DNA from: Mytilus californianus
Taxonomy: Eukaryota > Mollusca > Bivalvia > Mytilida > Mytilidae
Length of the DNA stretch: 64,000 nt
Assembly: GCF_021869535.1 (NCBI RefSeq)
Contig: NW_026262734.1
Coordinates: 71,292,839-71,356,838, forward strand
Reading direction: 5' to 3'
The notes beneath the pieces were generated by a model, which saw only the letters and a list, made by a program, of their open reading frames with translations, did not search any database and was not told where the DNA came from. Shown in pieces: positions 48,250 through 58,702 of the stretch. How positions within the stretch are numbered: the first letter of the stretch is position 1; every line of letters starts with the position of its first letter. The translations under genes and the position numbers were made by a program.

Positions 48250-49369
48250 TTTAAAGAAATGAATATTTATAAAGGAAGACCAGTAAAAATATCTGCAAAT
48301 GTTGCATCTTTATTTTTTACAAAAAAATCCATATGAAAGATTTGACACCATATTTTAAATTCTATTATAAAATAGATTAAGTTAGCACTATGGTAAATTT
48401 AAATTGGTAATTATGGTTGCAAACTCCATTGGAATTTTGAATTGAGATTATGACCATATCTTGAGGGAAAGAATTTTTTGGGGGGAAAAAGGGGGGGGGG
48501 AGGGTAAAAAGAAATTGTGGGGGTCAGGGCCTAATCTAGGATTTTGAAGAGGGAGAAGTGGTCAATTTCTTGGAGAAGTGAGATTCCATTACCGTTTCGG
48601 TTGCATCGTGTTTTCATGCTTATCACTAAGGAAATTGTTTTATATTCAATAAAAGATATACTTGCAGTTTTTTCATATGTTATTGTACACAATGTATATA
48701 TAGAAAGTTCTTAATAAAAAGGTTTAGACAATATAAAGTTGTTATTTATTTATTGATACCATTGTGTTCTAAATAAAATTTGTTGATTGGGACATGAGGG
48801 AGTAGCCTAGTAATATTATCATGATTATGATGCATTAAATTCATGTGCAACTGCCTCAATTTATTTAAGTCCAGAAAAAATATAACTCCCAGTTTTCCTG
48901 TTGAATTTCACATGACTGGGAATTTAATTTATATCACCACTTGTCATTATTTTGTAAAACATTATTGAATGTCCAGGACCGTGATTTTATCTGTTTATAG
49001 GTTAGTTGTAAATTGAGATTATCGTTAAAGATTGTAAGTCTATAAATGAAAATATTTTTCAATCGCATATTAATTATCCGACAAAGAGCTAATTTCTATT
49101 ATTTTTTTAAAAATATCATCCATATCAACGAAATGGTCGTGAGAAACAATCCACTGCTGATCAACCTGGTCGAGTGTCGTACGTTTGCCATCACATTATC
49201 CATCAGCAGTCTTTCTATCTTTTATATTTCAATTTCTATTCAATCAATATAATAAATCTACCGTTAATTCCAACCTTTTACCTACCGAATAGTAAAACTG
49301 GTCGACTCGTGTAAGTTGTAAAAATAAAACAAATCAGCTGAGTGATTACGCAACATCCTCAGGTGAAAA

Positions 49370-49700
49370 TTATCGTAAAATGATAACTTAAACAGACGGT
49401 CAGTTTTCCGTTTGAACAGTTTTGAAAGTTATATCCGAGGATGTTCAAAGTCGCCGTTGTATTTATTTAATTTGATCGTTGACAGTATTAGTCCTGGGTC
49501 GTTTCGAAAATCTCGATTTTCCTTGTCAGCCGCCATTTTTTTTACCTGTAAAACTTGTCAATCACAAGTTGTCTCCCTTTTACCGATTTTGATAGCGATT
49601 TGACTTCGCTATGAAGTCAGTCGGCCGGCGAGATTTAGCGATTTTCAAAATTCTTTGGCGACTTAAATCGTCATTTCGCCGGCAAGATTATGGCCTGGTG
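49370..49700. promoter_or_regulatory. CpG-dense patch, possible promoter or exon-bearing region
   Basis: CpG dinucleotides are frequent here (for example CGTTTCGAAAATCTCG, GTCGGCCGGCGAG, CGTCATTTCGCCGGC) within very CpG-poor flanks. The patch includes a Kozak-like ATG on the minus strand. It could mark a nested promoter or an unmethylated recent insertion. Confidence 0.3.
49429..49536 (-). other. Possible short coding start on minus strand, unidentified
   Basis: After an A-run, ATGGCGGCTGAC opens MAADKENRDFRNDPGLILST and then IKLNKYNGDFEHPRI to TAA, 35 codons. The hydrophilic composition and the strong start context (AAAATGG) look gene-like. The overlapping plus-strand 63-codon frame is less so. 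No homologue is recognised and no donor or partner exon was found. Confidence 0.22.
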
Positions 49701-49859
49701 GGGGTCAATTTTTTCTCCTGTCAGATTTCAGAAAATAAAAAGAATTATTCTTCAAATATCATTTTTTTTTTCAAATTTCAATTATTGAAAAATTTCAAGT
49801 AGTAATCTTTAATTGCACAGTGTGGCGCATTAGATTTGTAAAATCTTTGACCACATTTA

Positions 49860-50411
49860 TTTATTTGTTATGCCGAATCTAACCGTGTATTTAGATTTTT
49901 AATTTTGGGTCCAGTTTTCAAATTGGTCTACATTAAGGTCCAAAGGGTCCAAAATTAAACTTTGTTTGATTTTACCAAAAATTGAATATATGGGGTTCTT
50001 TGATATGCTGAATCTAACCATGTATTTAGATTTTTTATTTGTGGGCACCGCTATCAAATAGGTTTATATTGAGGTCAAAAGGGTCCAAAATTAAACTTTG
50101 TTTGATTTCATCAAAAATTGAATTATTGGGGTTCTTTGATATGCCAAATCTAACCTTGTATATAGATTTTTAATTTTGGGTCCCGTTTTTAAATTGGTCT
50201 ACATTAAGGTCCAAAGGGTCCAAAATTAAACTTAGTTTGATTTTAACAAAAATTGAATTCTTGGGGTTCTTTGATATGCTGAATCTAAACATGTGTTTAG
50301 ATTTTTTATTATGCCAAATTCAGAGCTGTATCAAGCTTGAATGTTGTGTCCATACTTGCCCCAACTGTTCAGGGTTCGACCTCTGCGGTCGTATCAAGCT
50401 GCGCCCAGCGG
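49860..50411 (+). repeat. Family J repeat (126-136-bp units) with tail
   Basis: Units marked by GGGGTTCTTTGATATGCTGA occur at 49992, 50128 and 50263. The tail is CAGAGCTGTATCAAGCTTGA, TGTTGTGTCCATACTTGCCC, TCTGCGGTCGTATCAAGCTG and CGCCCAGCGGAGCATTTTAT. It is the same order as 8405-8865. Confidence 0.8.
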
Positions 50412-50636
50412 AGCATTTTATTCCATTTGTAAAGGGACATAACTCTAGAACAGTAAAATTGACGCCACCAAAATTCAAACTTGATCTGTATTTTGTGGTA
50501 ATAAGCATTGTGTATAAGTTTCATAACATTTGGTTGAGGTAAACTTAAGTTGGAGACGGAAACGAAAAATTCAGCAATTTTTCCATTTGTAAACGGGCAT
50601 AACTCTGGAACGGTTAAAGTGACACCACCAAAATTA
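50412..50636 (-). mobile_element. Family A fragment, minus strand
   Basis: Reverse-complement family A units (CATTTGTAAAGGGACATAAC, TCTAGAACAGTAAAATTGAC, CAAACTTGATCTGTATTTTG) are inserted between the family J tail and a plus-strand family A copy. Neither head nor tail is present. Confidence 0.75.
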
Positions 50637-50984
50637 AAAAAACTTTAGTTTGCCTCATCCAAATGCTATGAAACTTATACACACTGCTTATTACCACAAA
50701 ACACAGATCAAGCTCGAATTTGGGTGGCGTTACTTCTACCGCTCCGGAGTTATGCCCCTTTATATCTCGAAAAAATGCTGAATTTTTTGTTTCCATTCTC
50801 TTACTTTAGTTTGCCTCAACGAAATGTTATGAAACTTTTACACAATGCTAATTACCACAAAAACTCAGATCAAGTTCGAATTTGGGTGGTGTCACTTTTA
50901 CAGTTCTTGATGTATGCCTCTTTATAACGTTATATGCAAGCAGGGACGTCATCTGTGTCCCATGGACACATTCTCCATTTTTGT
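50637..50984 (+). mobile_element. Family A, 3' half with tail
   Basis: Two units (TTTAGTTTGCCTCATCCAAA and TTTAGTTTGCCTCAACGAAA) and the tail (GCAGGGACGTCATCTGTGTC, CCATGGACACATTCTCCATT) are present. Together with 50412-50636 it forms an inverted family A arrangement. A family B head follows immediately. Confidence 0.75.
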
Positions 50985-52195
50985 CGAGCCTGCGACTTTT
51001 GTCGCAGAAAGCTCGACATAGGGATAGTGATCCGGCGGCGGCGGCGGCATTAACTAACTTTTTAAAAGCTTAATATTTCAGAAGGTAGAAGAACTGGATG
51101 CTTTATACTTTGTATATAGATGCCTTATGCCTTGCAAGGTCCTCATACCTGTCAGACAGTTTTCACTTGACCTCGACCTCATTTCATGGATCAGTGAACA
51201 AGGTTAAGTTTTCATGGTCAAGTCCATATCTCAGATACTATAAGCAATAGGTCTACTATATTTGATGTATGGAATGATTGTAAGGTGTACATGTCCAACT
51301 GGCAGGTGTCATCTGACCTTGACCTCATTTTCATGGTTCAGTGGTCATAGTTTAGTTTTTGTGTTTTGGTCTGTTTTTCTAATACTGTATGCAATAGGTC
51401 AACTATATTTGGTGTATGATCATATTTTCCAATGTACATATCAGTCTGGTAGGTTTTATTTGACCTTGTCCTCATTTTCAAGGTTCATTGCTCAATGTTA
51501 AGTTTTTGTGTTTTGATCTGTTTTTCTAATACTGTATGCAGTAGGTCAACTATATTTGGTGTATGGAAATATTTTACGATATACATGTCAGTCTGGCAGG
51601 TTTTATTTGACCTTGACCTCATTTTCACGGTTCATTACTCTATGTTAAGTTTTTTGTGTTTTGGTATGTTTTTCTAATACTGTATGCAGTAGGTCAACTA
51701 TATTTGGTGTATGGAATGATTGTAAGGTGTACATGTCTGTCTGGCAGGTATCGCCTTACCTTGACCTCATTTTCATGGTTCATTGGTCAATGTTCAGTTT
51801 TCCTGGTTAACTTTGTTTCTTAGATACTTTTAAGGAATAGGTCAACTATATTTGATGCATGGAATGATTTTAAGGTGTACATGTCTGTCTGGCAGGGTTC
51901 ATCTGACCTTGACTTCATTTTCATGGTTCATTGGTCAGTATAGCATGTCCATGGTTTGGTCTGTTTTTTTATACTATAAGCAATAGGTCATCTATATTCT
52001 GTGTATGGAATGATTGTATTAAAGGTGTACATGTATTTCTGGCTTGGTTTATCTAACCTTGACCTCATTTTCTTTGATCATAAATGTTAATGTGATACTT
52101 GTAGTAAAACTTTATATGTAGGACTATCAACATAAAATCAATGGTCAGTATAGTAGGCCAGACATTTCAGCGTGTGCACTTTTGTTTATTTTATA
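50985..52195 (+). mobile_element. Family B repeat, full length
   Basis: A T-run is followed by a nested hairpin head: GTCGAGC pairs with GCTCGAC around CTGCGAC/GTCGCAG (50990-51019). A (GGC)n stretch follows. Units marked by GGTCAACTATATTTG occur at 51398, 51544, 51692 and 51840, a spacing of 146-148 bp. The tail is GTGATACTTGTAGTAAAACT, ATCAATGGTCAGTATAGTAG, CCAGACATTTCAGCGTGTGC and ACTTTTGTTT. Confidence 0.85.
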
Positions 52196-52554
52196 ATGAT
52201 TCAAAATCTAGCTAGCATTAGTTACAAATGATGGCCAACAGCATGATAAATATCATTTTGCAGCGAGAAGAAATTGAAATGAATAAAGTTTAAAAAATTT
52301 GAAAATATACTGATTTGATTATCTGACACCCACTAATAGACATCCAAGTTTAACAGGTAGGATCGAGTAGTTGGAGTTCAACCTGTATTCAGGTTTAGTG
52401 TGTTTCGACTGTTAAAAAATTGTGCCTGTTAAATATAAGGTGGGACTCACAGTGGATGTCAGAATGTACAGGCCCCCCTGGCCTGTGCTTTGAAAAATTA
52501 AGCGTGAAGATTGGGACACATAATGAAATGATTTCAAATAATTAAGTAATCAGT

Positions 52555-52965
52555 ATGCTTAAAAATGAAAACAACACGTTATAAATTTTATGCGTCCGAA
52601 GAGCTTTTATGGATTTACCTTCATCAGGAACTCTCAAAGCCAAATATTTGAAAGCAAAGGTGTATAAGAACCGTAACATTTGAAGAGCTCTAAAACAAAA
52701 AAGGACATAAAAAAGTAGCCAAATCCATCTAAGGTCAACTTTGCCTGAGGGAGTTGAAACCTTAGTTTCTAATAATTTCAAAATTTATTAACGGACAAAT
52801 TTAGAAAGGTTTGTTATAAATTATGTCAGTACCGAAGTACTGACTATTGGGCTGATGATACCCTCGGGACTGATAGTCCACCAGCAGAGGTATCGACCCA
52901 GTGCTGTTAAAAATGAAAACAACCCGTTATAAATTTTATGCGTCAGAAATGAAGTTTATATTGTA
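52555..52965. repeat. Repeat with direct pair of AAATGAAAACAACNCGTTAT blocks
   Basis: TTAAAAATGAAAACAACACG, TTATAAATTTTATGCGTC occurs at 52558-52597 and, with one change (CCCG), at 52907-52950. Between them lie the minus-strand coding-like text related to 4256-4375 and GTACCGAAGTACTGACTATT. A more diverged relative lies at 56440-56505. Confidence 0.55.
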
Positions 52966-53399
52966 GTATCCATTGTGTCTATGTCCTTATGAACAAGCTC
53001 TCAGATATTGATTGAAAAATGCATACGAAAGTATGCATCTTAGCGAAATTGAACATTTGTCATAGGATTAGATGAAATTGATATACAGGTTATTTGCTTT
53101 TAAAATGTTTTTATGCGGCTGTTATATACTTTTTAAGTCGTAAAATGATGTGTTGTCATTGTCTTAAGCTTCCATTGTCTGTAGCCATAAGGCATCCATG
53201 CAATTACTTAAAATTTTGAAAAATACATTTTGTTAACACAAAATCTCCAATAATAATGTATGAGTAGAACTGAAACACAGTTGTGCTTAATTTGTAGATA
53301 TGCGTATTATTTCTTGGAAAATTTGAAAAAAAGAAAAAAATGTGGTTAAAAAGTATTTTTTGTTTAAAATATTTTGTTTTTTTTCGTCACAAATAAATA

Positions 53400-53513
53400 C
53401 TTAAGAAATAATTCATGGGGGCTTGAATTTATATTGATTTTACCATGAGTTGGCCTAAAGTGCAAACCCGTGGTAAAATCAGTATGAATTCAAGCCCACA
53501 TGAATTACTTAGA
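53400..53513. repeat. Long hairpin, about 45-bp arms
   Basis: ATTCATGGGGGCTTGAATTT, ATATTGATTTTACCATG (53411-53447) faces its reverse complement at 53468-53506 with a few mismatches, around a spacer of about 20 bases. It looks like a foldback or MITE end pair. Confidence 0.75.
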
Positions 53514-54332
53514 TAGGTTTGGATGAATTTAAATGATAGTCTTACTTATGTTAAAAAATTGGCTTTTAACAAATTTTATCATCGTTTGTTTATGTTTCCT
53601 TGTTTTGATGACTTTCAGTTTCACAACCGTGCATTTTCCCATAAAATGCTTATATTCTTATGTCATCGTTCAATAAGGTCATTTACACCGATTGACATCG
53701 GGTAGATCATTCATAAAAAAGCATATTATGTGGGAGTATGATCGAAACAGCCCAAACAAATCATGACGTTGCCGATCAGCTGACATACAATATATTTATA
53801 TTTTACCATGGATGTGTACTCAAAGCGTTTGAAGATTGTCATGTTAGATATAGGTATATATGTTTGATTGTTGCTTGCTCAAAAGATATATAGGTATACT
53901 AGGCTATTATTGATTGATTCCTTGAGGTCAAATTTATTTGTCAGTCACCATTTTTTGAAATGTTCTCCAAAATGCATAAAAAAATCATGGTGCTCGGATC
54001 TTTAGGAAATTTGATAGCTATGTAAAATCTAATATCCAGAATTATTTCCTGGTGTAAGATATATTTGTTAACCGCTGTATTCAAAGAAAAAAATTAAAAT
54101 ATACATATTTCTGAAACACAATCTCTCTCCCAAAAATATTGATTAAAAAATTGTCAATATTCGCTAACTGTACACATGGTGATATGATCCAATTATAGAC
54201 TCAGATCAATATTGGATCCACAATGAAAATTTCAGATGTAATTTATTTGCCAAGGAAATCAAAATTTAAGCAAGTGGTTTTACCTCTCTGACAAGTAGAT
54301 ATGCTTACATCCACTAATGGAACTGTGGTGGA

Positions 54333-54375
54333 TAGTTGTCTCAATGGCAATCATACCGACATCTCCTTATTTTTA
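54333..54375 (-). repeat. SINE-like family M, short minus-strand fragment
   Basis: AGTTGTCTCAATGGCAATCA, TACCGACATCTCC is the reverse of the family start. Only the start-proximal end is retained, as at 34567 and 35603. Confidence 0.6.
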
Positions 54376-54784
54376 TATAAAAAGTAAAAGTCAAACTCTG
54401 GGAGATACATATATTCCATATGCCATGTATGTTCCTGGAACTTTGTCTTAATAAAAATATAAGATATGGTTTGATTAACTTTTCTGTTAAACACTAAAAA
54501 TATGTACTCTATCTGTACATGGTTGGTATATGAAAAATATCTTTCTCTAATTTTTCCACTATTTTCACATTTCCCAACTGATTGTGAAAAAATTGTTCTC
54601 CTTTTTAGTGAAATAACTGTTCTCGGCAAATGATTGGTCGAAATTTAATTATGACGTCAAATTTTCTTGGTTTCTTCTGAATTTCCTTTTGTGACGTCAT
54701 GAAAAAAGGCGACCATTTCTGATGAGGTCACATATAAATAAAACAACTTTCTGCAAATCTTTTGAATTAAGGATAAAAATCATT

Positions 54785-54965
54785 AGAGAAACACATTCCA
54801 TCACTATAACTCGTGTATTATGACATTTCTCTACTCTCAACAGTTAAATTTTGATTATTTAAAAAAGCTCGGCAAATCTAGCGCTTAAAATATTAAAATT
54901 TAACTGTAATCGAGTGGAGAAAGATCGTAACACACTTGTTTCAGTGGTGGAATCTATATTTACAA
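54785..54965. repeat. Imperfect foldback element
   Basis: The left side has CACATTCCATCACTATAACT, TGACATTTCTCTACTCTCA, ACAGTTAAATTTTGATTA. The right side has the reverse of each in mirror order: AAATTTAACTGTA, CGAGTGGAGAAAGATCG, CACTTGTTTCAGTGGTGGAAT. The centre is AAAAAAGCTCGGCAAATCTA. It lies just before the third DNA2 exon. Confidence 0.7.
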
Positions 54966-55100
54966 CACACATTTCACAACCAAAATGGAGTAAACATTTT
55001 TGGTTGCTTTTTGTATATTAGCTATGCATCAATGTTTCAATGAGTGTAAAATTATAGAGATCTGCATAGTTTTAATGATATTTTTTGCAATTTTTTATAG

Positions 55101-55153
55101 TAAAAGGAATATTCAAGTCTCTAAATAAACCACAGAAGACAGCTGTGTTAAAG
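55101..55153 (+). CDS. DNA2: DNA2 helicase-nuclease, short exon with LNKPQ motif
   Basis: This 53-bp exon follows a long T-tract ending in TTTTTTATAG and precedes a GTAATT donor. With the G carried over from the previous exon it reads VKGIFKSLNKPQKTAVLK and ends in phase 0. The LNKPQ core followed by a basic helix is the segment directly before the Walker A loop in DNA2 (vertebrate GLNKPQRQAMKKVL). The next exon should encode the Walker A GxPGTGKT loop. I found no such coding stretch between 55154 and 64000, so the next intron probably runs past the window end. Confidence 0.88.
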
Positions 55154-55669
55154 GTAATTGAAATTATTTATTAGTTATTTATTATTTTTACTTGTGGTGT
55201 GTAACTGGATTTTGAGAGGAAGACAATTTTGATTTAAATATGATTGAAAAATTGATTTGACTTTTAGAATACAAACAAATAAGGAATGTTCTGAAATACG
55301 AATGTTTTATCTGGTTTGAAGTGGTTAAATATTTGAGCTGGGCGGATAGAAATCGACCGTATGCAAATGAATATCTGTTAACCTATTTCTGGTTGACAAA
55401 TCTATACGGAAAGTCTGTAACTGTTTGAAAATTGAATTGTTATAAGAACCCTACTAAACAGACCAAAATTCATCTTTCATTTCGTATTTGAATGTTTCAA
55501 AATTAACCAAAGTCTCATACATTTACATGTATACGTGCACTTGCATAATGTTGATTTCTATCCAACGCAGCTCATTTAACATGAATTTAAAAAAAGATTT
55601 ATAGAGTCACACAGGTATTTTACAGTGTTCTCTCCAGAACTTTTTAGCTATATCTTTACCATGTTGTAA

Positions 55670-56348
55670 TTTTTATACGCCCGTCAAATTTTTGACGGGA
55701 CGTATTATGTTTTACAAATGTCCGGCGTCCGTCCGTCTGTCTGTCTGTCTGTCCGGCGTAAACATGTCGCACCGTAACTTGAGAATGACTTATCCAAATT
55801 TCATGAAACTTAACATAGTTGTTTCTTATGATGGTCAAACGATCTGTATACTTTTTGGTGATAATAAGATTAAAACTTTTTGAGTTACGGGACTTAGTAA
55901 CTAAAACAGGTGTGTGTTTTTTTTCACATGTCGTGCCGTATCTCAAAAACAATTTATGATTATTGCTTAAAACTTTACACACTTCTTAGTTATATTAATC
56001 TTAAGATCTGTATACTTTTTGGTGATGATTCAAAATTTTATTTAAGAGATATTGAGTATTTTGTAAAAAAAGGGGGAGGGGTTTTTCACATGTCGCGCCG
56101 TATCTCAAAAACGATTTATGATTATTGCTTAAAATTTTACACACTTCTTAGTTATATTAATCTAAAGATCTGTATACTTTTTGGTTTTGATTGAAAATTT
56201 TATTTTAAAGATATTGAGTTTTTTGTAAAAAAAAAAAGGGGGGTTTTCGCATGTCACGCCGTATGTCAGAAACTATTTATGCTTATTGCATAAAAATTCA
56301 CACACAAGACGACGGGCGTATCATGCGCTCATGGCACAGTTGTTTATT
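55670..56348 (+). mobile_element. Family D repeat, full length
   Basis: A T-run is followed by the head ATACGCCCGTCAAATTTTTG/ACGGGACGTAT (stem CCCGTCAAA/TTTGACGGG) and GTCCGTCCGTCTGTCTGTCT. Units with ATGTCGCGCCGTATCTCAAA follow, about 165 bp apart. The tail is GACGACGGGCGTATCATGCG, CTCATGGCACAGTTGTTTAT. The units differ strongly from those at 15607 and 43400, though head and tail are shared. Confidence 0.8.
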
Positions 56349-56504
56349 AAATGAGTCTATGCTATAAATCATGAAGGTATGGAGGCAGTGACCCTTATCA
56401 GATAATACACTTCGGGACAAACAGTCTAAAACCTGTGGTATTGACCAACTGCCAGTAAATGAAATAAATTATTCATAAATTTTGTGCATCCTAAGAACTT
56501 TTTG

Positions 56505-57045
56505 TCCCCTGTATGAGGCATTGCAGGGGACATAGAAATACCAGGCGTCGGTCTGTTTTTGTTGGTTTGTCTGTGGGTCCTAGCTGTCTTGTTAGCGTTC
56601 TCATGTGTACAATTCTTGCCTGATTTTTAAGAAACTTTCATCATCGATTAATATCAACAATGTCTTGGATGAGCTTGAAAATCAGTGCTGATCAATTATT
56701 TCCAAAATAGTTATGCCCTTGAAAATGTTAATTGTATGGAAAATTGCATTGTAAGCGCTCTCACGTGTACAATTTTGGCCAGATTTTTATCAAATTTATT
56801 TCAAAGGTCTTGGACACTCAGGCAGTAAGAAAATCGGTGCTGATCAAATATTTTAAAAAGAGTTATGCCCCTTATAAATATTAATTATATGGAAATTGCA
56901 TTGCATTTGCTTTCAAGCCTTCATTTCTCTTTTAAGATATTTATAAAATTTTAAAGAACAAAAAAATGTGAAAAAGATTTTGTTTGTTATTGTCCTTGGA
57001 CAGATAAAATATGTGTAGAGCGGGGGACATTGGAACTCTTGTTCT
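56505..57045 (+). mobile_element. Family I repeat (GTCCCCTG head)
   Basis: A T-run is followed by GTCCCCTGTATGAGGCATTG, CAGGGGACATAG, a stem (TCCCCTG/CAGGGGA), and then GGTCTGTTTTTGTTGGTTTG. Units marked by CTCATGTGTACAATTCTTGC at 56600 and CTCACGTGTACAATTTTGGC at 56758 are about 157 bp apart. The tail repeats the head (GCGGGGGACATTGG) and ends ACTCTTGTTC. Confidence 0.75.
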
Positions 57046-57667
57046 TTTAACTGCATTAATTTACTTTAATCAGAACGCTCTAAGCTTAACATTTGAAAGT
57101 CAAGTATGTGTAAATACATTGCAACATTAGGAGTTATTTGACTAAAATTGACCTACCGTAGGAACTCGCCTATTAGTCGATCCGACTATTAGTAGGTTGC
57201 CCTTTTCAGCTCCAAATTCTAAGGATTTATTTAGTCTTGACCCTCGTATAAGTCGGACAAAATTTTGACATTTTTTTTGCAGCTGACAGTTACTGAACGC
57301 CGGTAAAACCAATGCAAATCCAGGAATTATATTCATTTTCTGCATGAATGTTTGTTTGGTTTGAATTTAGTTGATGTTGATTATGATAATTTATATTGCT
57401 GTTAATAATAAAGATGTATTCATTCCTGTTGTTTTGTCCACTGTTTGATTAGCCATGTGTGATTTTGTAGGGTATGACTAACAACCTAGTGTTTGAGAAA
57501 AGCGAACATAAACCAATATGAACCTGAAAAAATTAAAAGTCAATCAATATTTTTCACAGCACACATAACTCAGTGTTAAATGAGCATGTACACTTCATAA
57601 TTCTTATTATATTGTAATGATTAAAGGATTAAAAAAATTAAGTGAAGCTAATCAACTTTATGTATAT

Positions 57668-57754
57668 GTAAGAGAATGATAATCCCTTTCTTCATGAATA
57701 AGTACGAGCGTTAGCGAGTACTTATCATGAAGTAAGGGATTATCATTCTCTTAC
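57668..57754. repeat. 87-bp palindrome inside the TA-flanked element
   Basis: GTAAGAGAATGATAATCCCT starts a long hairpin ending with its reverse complement. The inner parts CTTCATGA and AAGTAC also pair around GAGCGTTAGCGAG. Only one or two bulged bases interrupt about 40 bp of stem. Confidence 0.9.
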
Positions 57755-57756
57755 AA

Positions 57757-58702
57757 ACTTAGAATATAGTAAAGTGCTCAAGGCTCAAATGATCTATTCA
57801 AGAATTAGTTTCATTGTCAGTGCAATGTTTATAATTGATGCATGACTTCCTTTTTCGGTATGTCATTTATGGATTAGTTTTAGTGATGTGAGGACTTTCT
57901 TATCATTTGAGAAATATTTTTAAAAAAAATGCGTTATAGATATTAGATGACACAACAGTAGAAAGAAAAGGTAGGAATTGTATGTTTCCTGATTGTGAGT
58001 ATGAATGTAAATCATGTAATATTTCAGTGAGGAATTATCCTTTTTTTATTTACAGTTTAAATCAATTAATACATTTGAGTTACAACTAAATTTTATTTCA
58101 CAGCCAATAATTTGGTCCGGCTTTTTACATCAAATACTGTTTCATTATGTCAGGGAAATGTTCAAAAATAATACCCTTAAAAGTTTTTAATATGTTCAAA
58201 ATTAAATTTCTGTTTTTTTTTATCGGAATACATATATTGGAAATAACTATTCTCCCCAACCGCTGATCAAGTAATCAAAGTTTTGGTAAGACAAAGATTT
58301 AGGTTATTTTTTATCTGAAAGATTTTTTTCTTTTTTTTTGCATTGCTTTGGTATTGTTTAATTTTATAGTAATTTGAAGTTATTAATATTTTCATAATAA
58401 AATTCACGGTACCAATTTTACTGCACCAGTAAACTTCAACTTATTTTGAGATTTTTGTTTGTTTCACAATTCAACTTTTAGTCAGTTTCAATCACTGTGT
58501 GATAAATCCTTTCAATCTGATAAATGTGCTTCGGGGCAGTTGTAACTCATTTATAGAAACTCTTTGTTTTGAACTGTAAATAGACCCAAATTATAGGATA
58601 ATCCCCTACTAAGAACATGATTTACATTCATTCTTCACAATTAAGAGGCATCCAATCCTACAATTTCATTGGTCGAGAGTACTTTGCTATATTCTAAATT
58701 AA
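57757..58702. repeat. Nested inverted repeat with unequal arms
   Basis: The left arm has TTAGAATATAGTAAAGTGCT, GAATGTAAATCATGT, ATTATCC, ATTTACAGTT, TGAGTTACAACT in order (57758-58092). The reverse of 58540-58702 has TTAGAATATAGCAAAGTACT, GAATGTAAATCATGT, ATTATCC, ATTTACAGTT, TGAGTTACAACT. The left arm carries about 170 extra bases. It fits an older foldback element nested in, or forming the body of, the TA-flanked element. Confidence 0.75.

Larger units (their letters stand above)
45828..55100 (+). other. DNA2: DNA2 intron, about 9.3 kb
   Basis: This is the interval between the second and third visible DNA2 exons; it begins GTAAGT and ends TTATAG. It holds a head-to-head fusion of two repeat heads, families A, H, J and B, two tandem short palindromes, a CpG-dense patch and two long foldbacks. 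In 46346-47440, 48250-49370 and 52200-53400 I see no supportable gene. Confidence 0.8.

Noticed and set aside
57943..57973. Acceptor-like TTATAG followed by ILDDTTVERK and a GTAGG donor
   Set aside because: The phase would fit after the third DNA2 exon, but the peptide does not resemble the Walker A region that should follow, and it lies in the nested inverted repeat.
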